Shown here piece after piece: positions 36,434 to 46,219 of a stretch of 64,000 nucleotides of DNA. Source of the DNA: Vreelandella aquamarina (GTDB lineage: Bacteria > Pseudomonadota > Gammaproteobacteria > Pseudomonadales > Halomonadaceae); NCBI RefSeq assembly GCF_020075495.1, contig NZ_JABYQT010000009.1, forward strand, positions 1-64,000. The letters are read 5' to 3'. The notes beneath the pieces were generated by a model, which worked only from the letters and a program-made list of their open reading frames with translations, did not search any database and was not told the DNA's origin. A program made the translations under genes and the position numbers. Each line of letters begins with the position of its first letter. The stretch's first letter is position 1.

Positions 36434-37774
36434 GTGAGTGATGTTGTGTTGGGAGACACAAGGGTGACACAGCTAATGCGGCAGGTGATGGGTAACATGA
36501 CCGTGCGACTCAGTTGGGGGCTGGTGCTGGTTTCCTTCTCGCTACTGGTGATCGCGGCATGTGGTATCGGTTTTTATGCGCTGCAGCACGGTGCGGCCAT
36601 CATGCAGGCGATTGGCGATGGCCAGGTATCGCAGGCAGCGTTTACCGACTTTACGGCGCGTATTCGCTGGATGCTGATAGCCATCGTCCTGATCACTATT
36701 GCCACCGTGGTGATCGTGATCTGGGGCGTGACAAGCAATGTGCTCAAGCCGCTTGATCGGCTGGTCGGCTACTTCGAGCATATGGCCCAGGGCGATTTGA
36801 GCCAGCAGATTACCGCTCCCGGCAATAACGAGATCGGTCGGCTATACGTTGCCATGGCGCACATGCAGTCCTCCCTGTCGGAAACGGTCGGTGTCGTTCG
36901 CAGCAGCGGCGCCACCATTTTCGAGCGCTCCCAGCAGATTGCCAGCGGCAACAACGATCTCTCCTCGCGTACCGAACAGCAGGCCTCTTCGCTGGAAGAG
37001 ACGGCTTCCAGTATGGAGCAGCTCGCCTCGACGGTCGGCCATAATGCCGACAATGCGCGCCAGGCCAGTCAGCTGGCCCAGAACGCAACGTTGACCGCCC
37101 GACGCAGCGGCGAAGAGGTGGGCGGCATCGTTGAAACGATGCAGGACATCAGCGCAAGCTCCCATCAGGTAGCGGATATCATCACCGTTATCGACAACAT
37201 CGCATTTCAGACCAACATCCTGGCGCTCAACGCCTCGGTAGAGGCCGCACGTGCTGGTGAGCATGGCAAGGGCTTTGCCGTCGTTGCCCAGGAAGTGCGC
37301 AGCCTGGCCAGTCGCAGCGCCAATGCCGCCAAGGAGATCCGTACCCTGATCGATACCTCGCTTGGCAAGGTGGATACCGGCACCCAGCGCGTCAACCAGG
37401 CCGGTGAAACCATGCAGGCGCTGGTGGATGCGGTACAGCGGGTCAGCGATATCATGGATGAAATTGCCGCCGCCTCGGAAGAACAGAGCAATGGCATCGG
37501 TCAGGTCAATCAGGCCGTCGCGCAGATGGATGAGGTGGTGCAGCAAAATGCCCAGCTGGTTCAAAATGCCGCGCGTAGCGCCAACGAACTCGAAAGTGAA
37601 GCGGCCCGCCTGAGAAGCGCCGTCGAGCGTTTCCAGGTAGCCACTACCCATCGCCGCGAAGCCGCTTTATCGGTTTCTGCTCCCGCCCTGCCGGTGTCTG
37701 CATCAGCACCTCGCACGTCGCGCGCGGCAACTGCCCCCAAGGTGGTGGAGAACGATGCCTGGGAAGCCTTCTAG
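36434..37774 (+). CDS. Methyl-accepting chemotaxis protein with a very short periplasmic loop
   Basis: A 446-residue transducer. TM1 is about residues 27-50 and TM2 79-98, leaving only ~28 residues in the periplasm, too few for a ligand-binding domain. A HAMP domain (PLDRLVGYFEHMAQGDLSQQ) and the signalling domain with its hairpin tip ([40 protein letters not shown]) follow. It ends in DAWEAF, the CheR-docking type of tail. The start is a GTG at 36434. The signal may be sensed in the membrane or by HAMP, or come from a partner; this is inference. Confidence 0.93.
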   Translation: MSDVVLGDTRVTQLMRQVMGNMTVRLSWGLVLVSFSLLVIAACGIGFYALQHGAAIMQAIGDGQVSQAAFTDFTARIRWMLIAIVLITIATVVIVIWGVTSNVLKPLDRLVGYFEHMAQGDLSQQITAPGNNEIGRLYVAMAHMQSSLSETVGVVRSSGATIFERSQQIASGNNDLSSRTEQQASSLEETASSMEQLASTVGHNADNARQASQLAQNATLTARRSGEEVGGIVETMQDISASSHQVADIITVIDNIAFQTNILALNASVEAARAGEHGKGFAVVAQEVRSLASRSANAAKEIRTLIDTSLGKVDTGTQRVNQAGETMQALVDAVQRVSDIMDEIAAASEEQSNGIGQVNQAVAQMDEVVQQNAQLVQNAARSANELESEAARLRSAVERFQVATTHRREAALSVSAPALPVSASAPRTSRAATAPKVVENDAWEAF

Positions 37775-37828
37775 GCGCTGCAGTAACCATTACAACTATT
37801 CTAAATACGTAACATTCAGGGCACGCTA

Positions 37829-39997
37829 ATGCGCAATAACCAGCCTGTCACTCAACGCGAGGTTGAACTCAAGGAGAGCGACTTTCTAGTCTCCCGTACG
37901 GACCTGAAAGGTCGTATTACCTACACGAACCCTGCGTTTATCCAGATCAGTGGCTTCACGCGGGAAGAGCTGCTGGGTGCTCCGCACAACCTGATTCGTC
38001 ACCCAGACATGCCCGCCGTCGCCTTCGCCAACCTGTGGGAAACCATCAAGGCCGGCGACACCTGGCGGGGGCTGGTCAAGAATCGTTGCAAGAACGGCGA
38101 CCACTACTGGGTCGATGCCAGCGTGACGCCGATTATCGAGAACGATGACGTGGTGGGCTACGCCTCGGTACGCGTTCAGGCTTCGCGCGACGCCATCGCG
38201 CGTGCCGAAAAGGCGTATACCGAGATACGCGAAGGGCGTGGCAAGCGTCTCTATCTGGACAAGGGGCGCCTGCGTCAGCGCGGTATTGGGCAGCGCTTGA
38301 AACGCGTGCGGTTAAATACCGTGCGCGCCAAGCTGGTGGGCATGGTGACGGCGGCGGCGGCTTTGCTGCTGATCAGTGGCGGCCTTGGTCTTTATGGTTT
38401 GGATGCGTCAAGCGAACGTCTGGAGCGGCTCAACCGCGACGGCCTGCGTGACGTCGTCAGGCTACAGCAAATCGATCAAACGATTGCCAACACGCGTCAG
38501 GAGATGATCGAGCCTGAGCGTATGGCGCTGATCAATCAGCGTTTCGAAATAGGCCAGACCGTCGAGCAGCGTGCCGAAGAGATCGCCAGTGTCTGGCAGG
38601 CATACTACTCACGCCCGGTGAATGCCACGCCCCTGGCCCATGCCTTCAATGAACAACTTCAAGCGTTTCTGGACGAGGGAATGGGCCAGGCCGCGAGCGT
38701 CTTGCAGGCGGAAGAGACCTACCAGGCCTTTACCGGGCTGGATACTGTGATCGACATCATGTCCGGTGAGGGCCGGGCGTTATCCGAAAGCGTCAACCAG
38801 TTGATCAGGCAGAAACAGGTGGCGGCCGAAGCCATGGCAAGCGAAGCCGGGCAGGCACAAACCACGGTCATCGCGTTTCAGGCGCTGATACTGGGCGTTG
38901 GTTTGCTGGTACTCGTCCTGATTGGTTGGGTAACCCTGCGTTCCATCGTGCGGCCTCTGAAAAGCGCCTCGCGCTTTACCTTGCAGATTGCCGGCGGCAA
39001 TCTGGCGGCGATGGCGCCGACACGTCGGCATGATGAGGTCGGCCAGCTTATCGACTCGCTCAAGGCGATGCGCAAGAGCCTGAGCAGTATTATTGGTGAC
39101 GTGAGGGGCGGGATTGATATCGTGACCCCGGCCGCCCAGGATATCGCCAGCGGTAATGAAGCGCTCTCTTCGCGTACCGAGCAGCAGGCCGCTTCGCTGC
39201 AGCAAACTGCCTCCAGCATGGAACAGATGACCGCCACGGTGCGGCAAAACAGCGAGAATGCTCAAGAAGCGCGTCGGCTTGCCGATAACAATGCTACGCA
39301 GGTGTCGCAGACGGGCGAGCTGATGACGCAACTGGTAGAAAACATGCAGCGCATCACGCAGCGCTCGCAAAAGATGACCGATATCATCAACGTCATCGAT
39401 TCCATTGCGTTTCAAACCAACATCCTGGCGTTGAATGCCTCGGTCGAGGCCGCGCGTGCGGGCGACCATGGTCGCGGGTTTGCCGTCGTAGCCGAGGAAG
39501 TCAGGAAACTGGCAGGCCGCAGCGCCGGCGCCGCCCAGGAGATTCGTGGGCTGATAGATGGCTCGAATCAGGAAGTCGCGACCGGTGCAGGGCTGGTCGA
39601 GCAGGCCGAAGCCGCCATCAGCGAAGTGGCGGAAGCGGCGCGCAGCGTAACGCATATCATGTACGAAATTTCGGCCGCCTCTACAGAGCAAAGCAGCGGC
39701 ATCGCCGAAGTCAATCAGGCCGTGACCGAAATGGATCAGGCCACGCAGCAAAACGCAGTGCGGGTTCAGGAAACAGCACGCGCGGCCGTTAAGCTTGAGC
39801 AGCAGGCGAGCATGCTCGCGCTATCGGTCGAAGCGTTTCGACTCAATCACCAACGCGCTGGGTCGTCTCTGGCATTTGCGAATGCATCATCTGCCAAACA
39901 GACGTCCAGGCTCGCTGGCCCTGCAGAGCGCACGTCGCCACCCGTGCCCTCGACGCGGCGCCCAGCGGTACCTGTAGAGGAATGGGAAGCATTTTGA
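37829..39997 (+). CDS. Aer-type PAS chemoreceptor with an added periplasmic domain
   Basis: A 722-residue transducer. Residues ~15-130 are an Aer-like PAS domain very close to E. coli Aer in its FAD pocket region (GAPHNLIRHPDMPAVAFANL, then WRGLVKNRCKNGDHYWVDAS), indicating redox/oxygen sensing. Unlike Aer, it continues with TM1 (~171-192), a ~160-residue helical periplasmic domain of the TarH/4HB kind, TM2 (~350-372), HAMP and a standard signalling domain, and ends in EEWEAF. It probably integrates aerotaxis with an outside signal. The 3' end overlaps cheR. Confidence 0.93.
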   Translation: MRNNQPVTQREVELKESDFLVSRTDLKGRITYTNPAFIQISGFTREELLGAPHNLIRHPDMPAVAFANLWETIKAGDTWRGLVKNRCKNGDHYWVDASVTPIIENDDVVGYASVRVQASRDAIARAEKAYTEIREGRGKRLYLDKGRLRQRGIGQRLKRVRLNTVRAKLVGMVTAAAALLLISGGLGLYGLDASSERLERLNRDGLRDVVRLQQIDQTIANTRQEMIEPERMALINQRFEIGQTVEQRAEEIASVWQAYYSRPVNATPLAHAFNEQLQAFLDEGMGQAASVLQAEETYQAFTGLDTVIDIMSGEGRALSESVNQLIRQKQVAAEAMASEAGQAQTTVIAFQALILGVGLLVLVLIGWVTLRSIVRPLKSASRFTLQIAGGNLAAMAPTRRHDEVGQLIDSLKAMRKSLSSIIGDVRGGIDIVTPAAQDIASGNEALSSRTEQQAASLQQTASSMEQMTATVRQNSENAQEARRLADNNATQVSQTGELMTQLVENMQRITQRSQKMTDIINVIDSIAFQTNILALNASVEAARAGDHGRGFAVVAEEVRKLAGRSAGAAQEIRGLIDGSNQEVATGAGLVEQAEAAISEVAEAARSVTHIMYEISAASTEQSSGIAEVNQAVTEMDQATQQNAVRVQETARAAVKLEQQASMLALSVEAFRLNHQRAGSSLAFANASSAKQTSRLAGPAERTSPPVPSTRRPAVPVEEWEAF

Positions 39998-40860
39998 CCG
40001 AGCAACGCGAACGGGGTATCGACGCCAGCCAGTGGGCGTCTGGCAACCAGATCGAACGTGATCTGGTGCTGACTGATGCCGATTTTGCCCGCATTCGAGA
40101 GCTGATTTATCAGCGGGCGGGCATCGTACTGGCAGAACACAAGCGCGAAATGGTGTATAGCCGGTTGGCCAAGCGCCTCCGCCATCACAACATGACGCGC
40201 TTTACCGATTACCTTGTCCGCCTGGAGCGCCAGCCCGAAGCGAAGGAGTGGGAAGCGTTCACCAACGCACTGACCACCAACCTCACCGCCTTCTTCCGGG
40301 AGGCGCACCACTTCCCGCTGCTGGCTGAGCATATCCGGCACAAGCCGGGGCCGGTCACCATCTGGTGCTCGGCGGCCTCCACCGGGGAAGAGCCCTACTC
40401 GCTGGCGATGACGCTGCTGGAAACGCTTGGGCCCAAGGCGGCCCAGTCGAAAGTGATTGCCACGGATATCGATACCGACGCGTTGAGCAAGGCGCGGATG
40501 GGGATTTACCCCCAGGAGCAGGTGCGCAAACTCGATGAAGTGCGGGTCAAGCGCTTCTTTCAAAAGGGTACCGGCCAGCATCAAGGGCTTGCCCGCATAC
40601 GCCCGGAGGTATCCGAACTGGTCGAGTTCTTGCCACTGAACCTGCTGGCGCCCCAGTGGCCGGTCAAAGGCCCGTTCGACGCCATTTTCTGTCGCAATAT
40701 CATGATCTATTTCGACAAGGAAACCCAGGCCAAGATACTCAAGCGGTTTGCGCCACTGATGAAGCCGGAGGGGCTGCTGTTTGCCGGACACTCCGAGAAT
40801 TTCTCGTACATCAGTGACGCCTTCAAGCTGCGTGGCCAGACGGTATATACCCGGGCCTGA
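39982..40860 (+). CDS. cheR: Chemotaxis methyltransferase CheR
   Basis: A 292-residue S-adenosylmethionine-dependent glutamate methyltransferase acting on the receptors. N-terminal helical domain (FARIRELIYQRAGIVLAEHK, RLAKRLRHHNMTRFTDYLV), then the SAM fold with WCSAASTGEEPYSLAMTLLE and FDAIFCRNIMIYFDKETQ. The ATG at 39982 overlaps the receptor gene by 16 bases; the in-frame TTG at 39994 is an alternative start. All three receptors carry its C-terminal docking tail. Confidence 0.95.
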   Translation: MGSILTEQRERGIDASQWASGNQIERDLVLTDADFARIRELIYQRAGIVLAEHKREMVYSRLAKRLRHHNMTRFTDYLVRLERQPEAKEWEAFTNALTTNLTAFFREAHHFPLLAEHIRHKPGPVTIWCSAASTGEEPYSLAMTLLETLGPKAAQSKVIATDIDTDALSKARMGIYPQEQVRKLDEVRVKRFFQKGTGQHQGLARIRPEVSELVEFLPLNLLAPQWPVKGPFDAIFCRNIMIYFDKETQAKILKRFAPLMKPEGLLFAGHSENFSYISDAFKLRGQTVYTRA

Positions 40861-40953
40861 CCCAGGCCATTGTCGTGCTTTTCATACGTTAAGGCGTAAA
40901 AGCCCCGCCCATGAAGCTGCACATCAAGCGTTAATTGCAAGAGGAGGCGTGCT

Positions 40954-42015
40954 TTGAGCGCTGCCAAGATCAAAGTGTTGTGTGTCGATGACTCGGCACT
41001 TATTCGTGACCTGCTGACTGAAATTATCAACTCCCAGCCCGACATGGAAGTGGTCGCCGTGGCGCCTGATCCTCTTGTTGCGCGCGACTTGATCAAGCAG
41101 CACAATCCGGACGTACTGACGCTGGACGTTGAAATGCCGCGCATGGACGGTCTGGACTTTCTCGAACGTCTGATGCGCCTTCGCCCCATGCCGGTGCTGA
41201 TGGTTTCATCGCTGACCCAGAGCGGTTCTGAAATCACGCTGCGTGCACTTGAACTGGGCGCACTGGATTTCGTGGCCAAGCCGAGCCTGGGCATTCGCAA
41301 CGGCATGATGGAATACGCCAACGAGATTGCCGAAAAGCTGCGTGCCGCGGCGCGCTCCCGGCCGCGACAGGCGCGGCACAAGAATACGCCGCCGCCGGCG
41401 CAGCTGAAGGCGCCGCTGGTATCCAGTGAAAAACTGATCATCATCGGTGCCTCCACAGGCGGAACCGAAGCGATCCGCGCCGTGCTCGAGCCGCTGCCGG
41501 CCAACGCCCCGGCCATCCTGATTACCCAGCACATGCCTGGCGGCTTTACCCGCTCCTTTGCCGAGCGTCTGGACCGGCTGTGCCGTATCACGGTAAAAGA
41601 AGCTACCGATGGGGAACGCGTACTGCCCGGGCACGCCTACATTGCCCCCGGCGACCAGCACCTGAAGCTGGTGCGCAGCGGGGCAAACTATGTGGCCCGT
41701 CTGGATAGCGGTCCGCCGGTCAACCGTCACCGCCCCTCCGTGGACGTCCTGTTTCATTCAGCCGCCGAGCACGCCGGGCGTAACGCCATCGGCGTGATCT
41801 TGACCGGCATGGGCAAGGATGGCGCCGCCGGGCTTCTGGAAATGCGCCAGGCCGGTGCACCGACCATCGCGCAGAACGAGGCAAGCTGCGTGGTGTTTGG
41901 CATGCCCCGCGAAGCGATTGCCGTGGGCGGGGCGGTTGAGGTCGTCGCGCTGGATGACATTCCCGCCCGCCTGATGGCGATGGTGGCAGCCTCTGGTCGT
42001 GCCCAGCGGGTATAA
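40954..42015 (+). CDS. cheB: Chemotaxis glutamate methylesterase CheB
   Basis: A 353-residue response regulator-esterase. The receiver domain has the acidic pair D12/D13 and phospho-acceptor D58 ([12 protein letters not shown]). The catalytic domain has [20 protein letters not shown] (serine), [20 protein letters not shown] (histidine) and [19 protein letters not shown] (aspartate). The only start consistent with the conserved [14 protein letters not shown] end is a TTG at 40954, preceded at 6 bases by a strong GAGGAGG. Confidence 0.95.
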   Translation: MSAAKIKVLCVDDSALIRDLLTEIINSQPDMEVVAVAPDPLVARDLIKQHNPDVLTLDVEMPRMDGLDFLERLMRLRPMPVLMVSSLTQSGSEITLRALELGALDFVAKPSLGIRNGMMEYANEIAEKLRAAARSRPRQARHKNTPPPAQLKAPLVSSEKLIIIGASTGGTEAIRAVLEPLPANAPAILITQHMPGGFTRSFAERLDRLCRITVKEATDGERVLPGHAYIAPGDQHLKLVRSGANYVARLDSGPPVNRHRPSVDVLFHSAAEHAGRNAIGVILTGMGKDGAAGLLEMRQAGAPTIAQNEASCVVFGMPREAIAVGGAVEVVALDDIPARLMAMVAASGRAQRV

Positions 42016-42056
42016 ACCCTTTTTACTATAACAATGCTTGAATGAGGGAACGAATC

Positions 42057-43754
42057 ATGACGCGTTTACTGCGCAATCTGAGTATCCATACGGCTGTCAT
42101 CGTGGCGCTGGCCTGTTTTGCCACGCTGATTGTGGTGATGGCGGGGATCGGCTTTGTCTCTGATCGCAATACCCAGGAAAATATGGCTATCTATAGCCGA
42201 ATCAGCAGTAGCCAGCTCAATGAGATCAACCGTGCAGATTCGCTGCTCAAGCAGTCCATGCTGGGCATGGAGACCGCGTCGAACTATATGATGGTCGGTG
42301 ATATGCGCAGCACCAACGAGCAACTGGCGTTAGCGGAAAACAGCATTGAGCGCGCCGAAATGCATTTTGAAAACTTCGCCGCGACCCCACGCACGCCGCA
42401 AGGCGAGGCGCTGGGTGCTGAGCTGGTCAGCGACTTTCGGGAGGTGGTTACGCTGGTCAAGCAGCAGCACGAAAGCTTTGCGCAGATGGATATCAACACC
42501 TTCAACGACCTGCGTGATGAGCTGGTCGAGCCGCTGGCAAGTCTTGCCCAAAGCATGACGGCTTTTACGGACTACGCGTTTCAGCGGGCCGACACCATTC
42601 GTCAGGAGACAGCTGCGCAAGGGCAGCTCTTCACGCTCGTTGGCGCGATGGCGGTAGGCGTGGCAATACTCGTTATCCTGTTGATTTATATTGGCCTGCG
42701 TCGCACGGTAACCACGCCGCTCAACGATGCGGTCAATCGTCTTAACAAGATTGCCGAGGCGGACCTGACCCAGCCGGTGCCCGAGGCGGGCAACAACGAA
42801 ATTGGCCGGCTGTTTACCGCCATGGCGGTCATGCAGCAGAATCTGGCCGCGATCGTGACACGAGTGCGCGAAGGCAGTTCGGAGATTCACTACGGCACCC
42901 GGGAAATTGCCGGCGGCAACGCGGATCTTTCATCGCGCACCGAGCAGCAGGCCGCCTCCATCGAAGAGACCGCGGCCAGCATGGAAGAGATGACCGCCAC
43001 GGTAAAGCAGAATGCCGACAACGCCCGCCAGGCAAGCACCCTGGCAGCAGACGCCTCGAGCACGGCGGAGCACGGCGGGCAAGTGGTGGACCAGGTCGTT
43101 CAGACCATGCACGGCATCTCGACGAGCTCGCAGAAAGTGGCGGATATCACCAGCGTGATCGACTCCATCGCGTTCCAGACCAACATCCTGGCGCTCAACG
43201 CCTCGGTAGAAGCCGCCCGGGCCGGCGAGCAAGGGCGTGGATTCGCCGTGGTGGCCGGAGAGGTTCGCAACCTGGCCAGCCGCAGCGCCGATGCGGCCAA
43301 GGAGATCCGTACGCTGATCGATGCGTCGGTCAACCAGATCAAGCAGGGGTCCACGCTGGTGGAGCAGGCGGGGGCCACCATGGCGGAGGTCGTTACATCG
43401 GTGCGCCGAGTGACTGACATCATGGATGAAATTTCCGCCGCCTCTCAAGAGCAGAGCGATGGTATCGAGCAGGTAAGCCATGCCGTGGGCCAGATGGATC
43501 AAGTCACCCAGCAGAATGCCGCGCTGGTCCAGCAAGCGTCGGCGGCAGCAGCGTCGCTTGAAGAGCAGGCCAATCGCCTTGAGGAAGCGGTAGCCGTGTT
43601 CAAGCTGATGGGGAGTCAGGCACCGCAACGTACCTCCCTGCCAGCTCAGAAGCCTGCTTCGCTGCCCAAGGCACCCCAGAAAACCGTATCGGCAACCCCC
43701 ACGACACGTACGGCGCCAAGCCATAGTGATCAAGAAGAGTGGGAAGCCTTTTAA
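42057..43754 (+). CDS. Methyl-accepting chemotaxis protein (Tsr/Tar-like layout)
   Basis: A 565-residue class I transducer: TM1 near residues 10-32, a ~160-residue four-helix-bundle periplasmic domain, TM2 near 195-217, HAMP ([20 protein letters not shown]), methylation helices and signalling tip ([20 protein letters not shown]). It ends QEEWEAF. The start at 42057 has GAGGGAA about 7 bases upstream. The ligand cannot be deduced; the amino-acid/acid contact residues of Tsr are not evident. Confidence 0.94.
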   Translation: MTRLLRNLSIHTAVIVALACFATLIVVMAGIGFVSDRNTQENMAIYSRISSSQLNEINRADSLLKQSMLGMETASNYMMVGDMRSTNEQLALAENSIERAEMHFENFAATPRTPQGEALGAELVSDFREVVTLVKQQHESFAQMDINTFNDLRDELVEPLASLAQSMTAFTDYAFQRADTIRQETAAQGQLFTLVGAMAVGVAILVILLIYIGLRRTVTTPLNDAVNRLNKIAEADLTQPVPEAGNNEIGRLFTAMAVMQQNLAAIVTRVREGSSEIHYGTREIAGGNADLSSRTEQQAASIEETAASMEEMTATVKQNADNARQASTLAADASSTAEHGGQVVDQVVQTMHGISTSSQKVADITSVIDSIAFQTNILALNASVEAARAGEQGRGFAVVAGEVRNLASRSADAAKEIRTLIDASVNQIKQGSTLVEQAGATMAEVVTSVRRVTDIMDEISAASQEQSDGIEQVSHAVGQMDQVTQQNAALVQQASAAAASLEEQANRLEEAVAVFKLMGSQAPQRTSLPAQKPASLPKAPQKTVSATPTTRTAPSHSDQEEWEAF

Positions 43755-43770
43755 CCCTGACCAAGTAACC

Positions 43771-43785
43771 TGTCACCTTGTGACA
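43771..43785. repeat. Small perfect inverted repeat upstream of cheY
   Basis: TGTCAC-CTT-GTGACA, a 6-bp palindrome with a 3-base centre, 22 bases before the cheY ATG. The stem is too short for a terminator and has no T tract; it could be an operator or chance. Confidence 0.4.
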
Positions 43786-43807
43786 CGCATTGAATAGAGG
43801 ATGACCA

Positions 43808-44197
43808 ATGGCCGATAAGAACATGAGTTTCCTGGTAGTCGATGACTTTCCTACCATGCGCCGGATCGTACGCAGCCTGCTCAAGGAGCTTGGCTTTACC
43901 AATGTCGATGAAGCCGAAGATGGCCAGGATGCGCTGAACAAGCTGCGCGCCGGCAGCTTCGAATTTGTCGTTTCCGACTGGAACATGCCTAACCTGGACG
44001 GCCTGGAAATGCTCAAGGAGATTCGCCAGGATGACGCGCTGAAACACCTGCCGGTGTTGATGGTGACCGCCGAAGCCAAGAAGGAGAACATCATCGCAGC
44101 CGCTCAAGCGGGGGCCAACGGCTATGTGGTCAAGCCGTTCACTGCCGCTACCCTGGAAGAGAAGCTGAACAAAATCTTCGAGAAGATGGGTAAATAA
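43808..44197 (+). CDS. cheY: Chemotaxis response regulator CheY
   Basis: A 129-residue single-domain receiver very close to E. coli CheY. Acidic pocket D12/D13, phospho-acceptor D57 ([19 protein letters not shown]), then the conserved Thr of [12 protein letters not shown] and Lys of [20 protein letters not shown]. CheY-P binds FliM and FliN to reverse the motor; see the tripled FliN motif. Confidence 0.97.
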   Translation: MADKNMSFLVVDDFPTMRRIVRSLLKELGFTNVDEAEDGQDALNKLRAGSFEFVVSDWNMPNLDGLEMLKEIRQDDALKHLPVLMVTAEAKKENIIAAAQAGANGYVVKPFTAATLEEKLNKIFEKMGK

Positions 44198-44239
44198 AGC
44201 GGCTGGGCCGTTGGGCCCGGTCAGCGAGGAGACGTCGTA

Positions 44240-44935
44240 ATGAGTCAGAACGAGCAGACAGGTTCTGCCCAGGTATCCGAGGAAGTCGCTGAAGATTTGA
44301 TTCATCGCATCGGTAAGCTTACCCGCATGCTGCGTGACAACATGCGCGAGCTGGGCCTGGACAAAGAGATCGAAAAAGCGGCGGAAGCCATTCCCGACGC
44401 CCGGGACCGGCTGCACTACGTCGCTACCATGACCGAGCAGGCCGCCGACCGTGCGCTCAATGCCATTGATCGTGCGCAGCCGCTCCAGGACCAGCTTGCC
44501 GAGCGTGCCGAAGGGCTCGACAAGCAGTGGGCCGAGTGGTTCAAGGAGCCCAAGGAGCTTGAGGATGCCAAGGCCCTGGTCAAGGAAACCCGCACCTATC
44601 TGAGCGATGTGCCAGCGATCACGGCGGCCACGAACAAAGAGCTTCTGGACATCATGATGGCCCAGGACTTTCAGGACCTGACCGGCCAGGTCATCAAGCG
44701 AATGATCAACGTGATTCGGGACATCGAGCATCAGCTGGTTCGAGTGCTGATCGACAACGTACCCGGCGCTGAAGCCCGTGAAATCATGCAGCGCAAGGCG
44801 GAGGATCAGTGGAAAAACGACAACGCTCGGCGCAGTGAAGATCTTCTGAATGGTCCGCAAATCAAGGAGAACGCGCCCGATATCGTCACCGGTCAGGATC
44901 AGGTAGACGACTTATTGGACGAATTGGGCTTTTAA
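44240..44935 (+). CDS. cheZ: CheY-P phosphatase CheZ
   Basis: A 231-residue helical phosphatase. The catalytic region has MMAQDFQDLTGQVIKRMINV (the active glutamine lies in DLTGQ), and the C-terminal CheY-binding peptide is intact (QDQVDDLLDELGF). It lies 42 bases after cheY and ends the chemotaxis cluster. Confidence 0.96.
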   Translation: MSQNEQTGSAQVSEEVAEDLIHRIGKLTRMLRDNMRELGLDKEIEKAAEAIPDARDRLHYVATMTEQAADRALNAIDRAQPLQDQLAERAEGLDKQWAEWFKEPKELEDAKALVKETRTYLSDVPAITAATNKELLDIMMAQDFQDLTGQVIKRMINVIRDIEHQLVRVLIDNVPGAEAREIMQRKAEDQWKNDNARRSEDLLNGPQIKENAPDIVTGQDQVDDLLDELGF

Positions 44936-44989
44936 TGCGGCGTTATTGAGACTTTGTAATCCACTGCCTCTGGCAGAATATGCGCTTTG

Positions 44990-45015
44990 TTCAGCCGTCC
45001 CCTGGGGCGGCTGAA
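44990..45015 (+). terminator. Hairpin between cheZ and flhB
   Basis: TTCAGCCG (44990-44997) pairs perfectly with CGGCTGAA (45008-45015) around a CCCCTGGGG-containing loop. No T run follows, so it is either a weak terminator or an attenuator in the flhB leader (the gap is 117 bases). Confidence 0.45.
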
Positions 45016-45052
45016 TTCATGGTGAGCCGCGCATGGCGGGCCAGGTGGCAGC

Positions 45053-46219
45053 ATGGCAGATAACGATAGCGACCAGGAAAAGACCGAAGAGGCCACGCCC
45101 CGACGTAGAGAAAAAGCTCGCGAAGAGGGCCAGGTTCCCCGTTCCCGTGAGCTTACTACCTTCTTGCTGCTGCTGGGCGGCGTCATCGGGCTCTGGAGCA
45201 TGGGCATGATGCTCTATGACCAGCTTGGCATCGTCATGGAGCAGGCGTTTCTGTTCGAGCGCCGCCAGGCCATGGAAGAGATCCCCATGCTGGTCAACGC
45301 GCTGGATCTGGGGCAGCGAACCCTGATTGCCCTGACACCGCTGTTTCTGCTGCTCATGGTGATCGCGCTGGTATCGCCGGCGCTGCTGGGCGGCTGGATC
45401 GTGTCGGCCAAGTCCATGCAGCCCAAGTTCTCCAAGCTCAACCCGGTGGCGGGCGTCAAGCGCATCTTCTCCACCCAGGCGTTGATCGAGCTTGCCAAGG
45501 CGATTGCCAAGTCGGTACTCATAGGCAGTGTGGTCTCGGCGTTTTTGTACTTCAATGTCGGCAAGTTTCTGTCCTTGATGGATCAGCCTGTTCAGCAGGC
45601 CCTGGCCAGCGCGCTTAACATGGCCGCCCAGGCCGCCGCGCTGATGGTATTTTCGCTGATTGTCGTGATTCTCATGGACGTGCCCTTTCAGCTGTGGAGC
45701 AACGCCAAGAAGCTTCGCATGAGCAAGGAAGAGGTCAAGCGCGAGCACAAGGAGTCCGAGGGCGATCCCCACGTCAAGGGAAGGATTCGTCAGCAGCAGC
45801 AGGCGATGGCGCGGGGCAGAATGATGAGCAAGGTGCCCCAGGCCGACGTTATCATTACCAACCCGACCCACTATGCCGTGGCCCTGATGTATCAGGAGGG
45901 CAGCATGGGCGCGCCGCGCCTGGTGGCCAAAGGGGCGGACGCCGTGGCGGCGCGCATCCGCGAGCTGGGTCATGAATCCGGCATTCCGCGCCTGGAGGCG
46001 CCGCCGCTGGCGCGCGCGCTGTACCACCACGTGGATCTGGATGCCGAGGTGCCGGCCGAGCTTTATACCGCCGTGGCTGAGGTCATGGCCTGGGCTTATC
46101 GCCTGAAGCACGTTGCACAACAAGGAGGCGAGGTGCCCCCAACCCCCGATAACCTGCCGGTACCCCCGGAAATGCAAACCCCTGGCCCCAAGGCCCGTGG
46201 TGACGAGGCGCAGTCATGA
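45053..46219 (+). CDS. flhB: Flagellar export switch protein FlhB
   Basis: A 388-residue export-gate protein with four transmembrane helices in its first ~210 residues and a cytoplasmic autocleaving domain. The cleavage motif NPTH starts at N270 (IITNPTHYAVALMY). N-terminus: DQEKTEEATPRRREKAREEG. FlhB switches substrate class after FliK contact. Its C-domain resembles the stand-alone protein at 30448. Overlaps flhA by 4 bases. Confidence 0.96.
   Translation: MADNDSDQEKTEEATPRRREKAREEGQVPRSRELTTFLLLLGGVIGLWSMGMMLYDQLGIVMEQAFLFERRQAMEEIPMLVNALDLGQRTLIALTPLFLLLMVIALVSPALLGGWIVSAKSMQPKFSKLNPVAGVKRIFSTQALIELAKAIAKSVLIGSVVSAFLYFNVGKFLSLMDQPVQQALASALNMAAQAAALMVFSLIVVILMDVPFQLWSNAKKLRMSKEEVKREHKESEGDPHVKGRIRQQQQAMARGRMMSKVPQADVIITNPTHYAVALMYQEGSMGAPRLVAKGADAVAARIRELGHESGIPRLEAPPLARALYHHVDLDAEVPAELYTAVAEVMAWAYRLKHVAQQGGEVPPTPDNLPVPPEMQTPGPKARGDEAQS

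Noticed and set aside
37798..37825. Possible sigma-28 promoter before the Aer-like receptor (TAAATACG, 11 bases, GCACGCTA)
   Set aside because: Both boxes miss too many consensus positions, including GCCGAT.
34689..39751. Long antisense frames (up to 323 residues) opposite cheA and the chemoreceptor genes
   Set aside because: They mirror conserved genes, show His/Gln/Arg-rich antisense composition and match no family.
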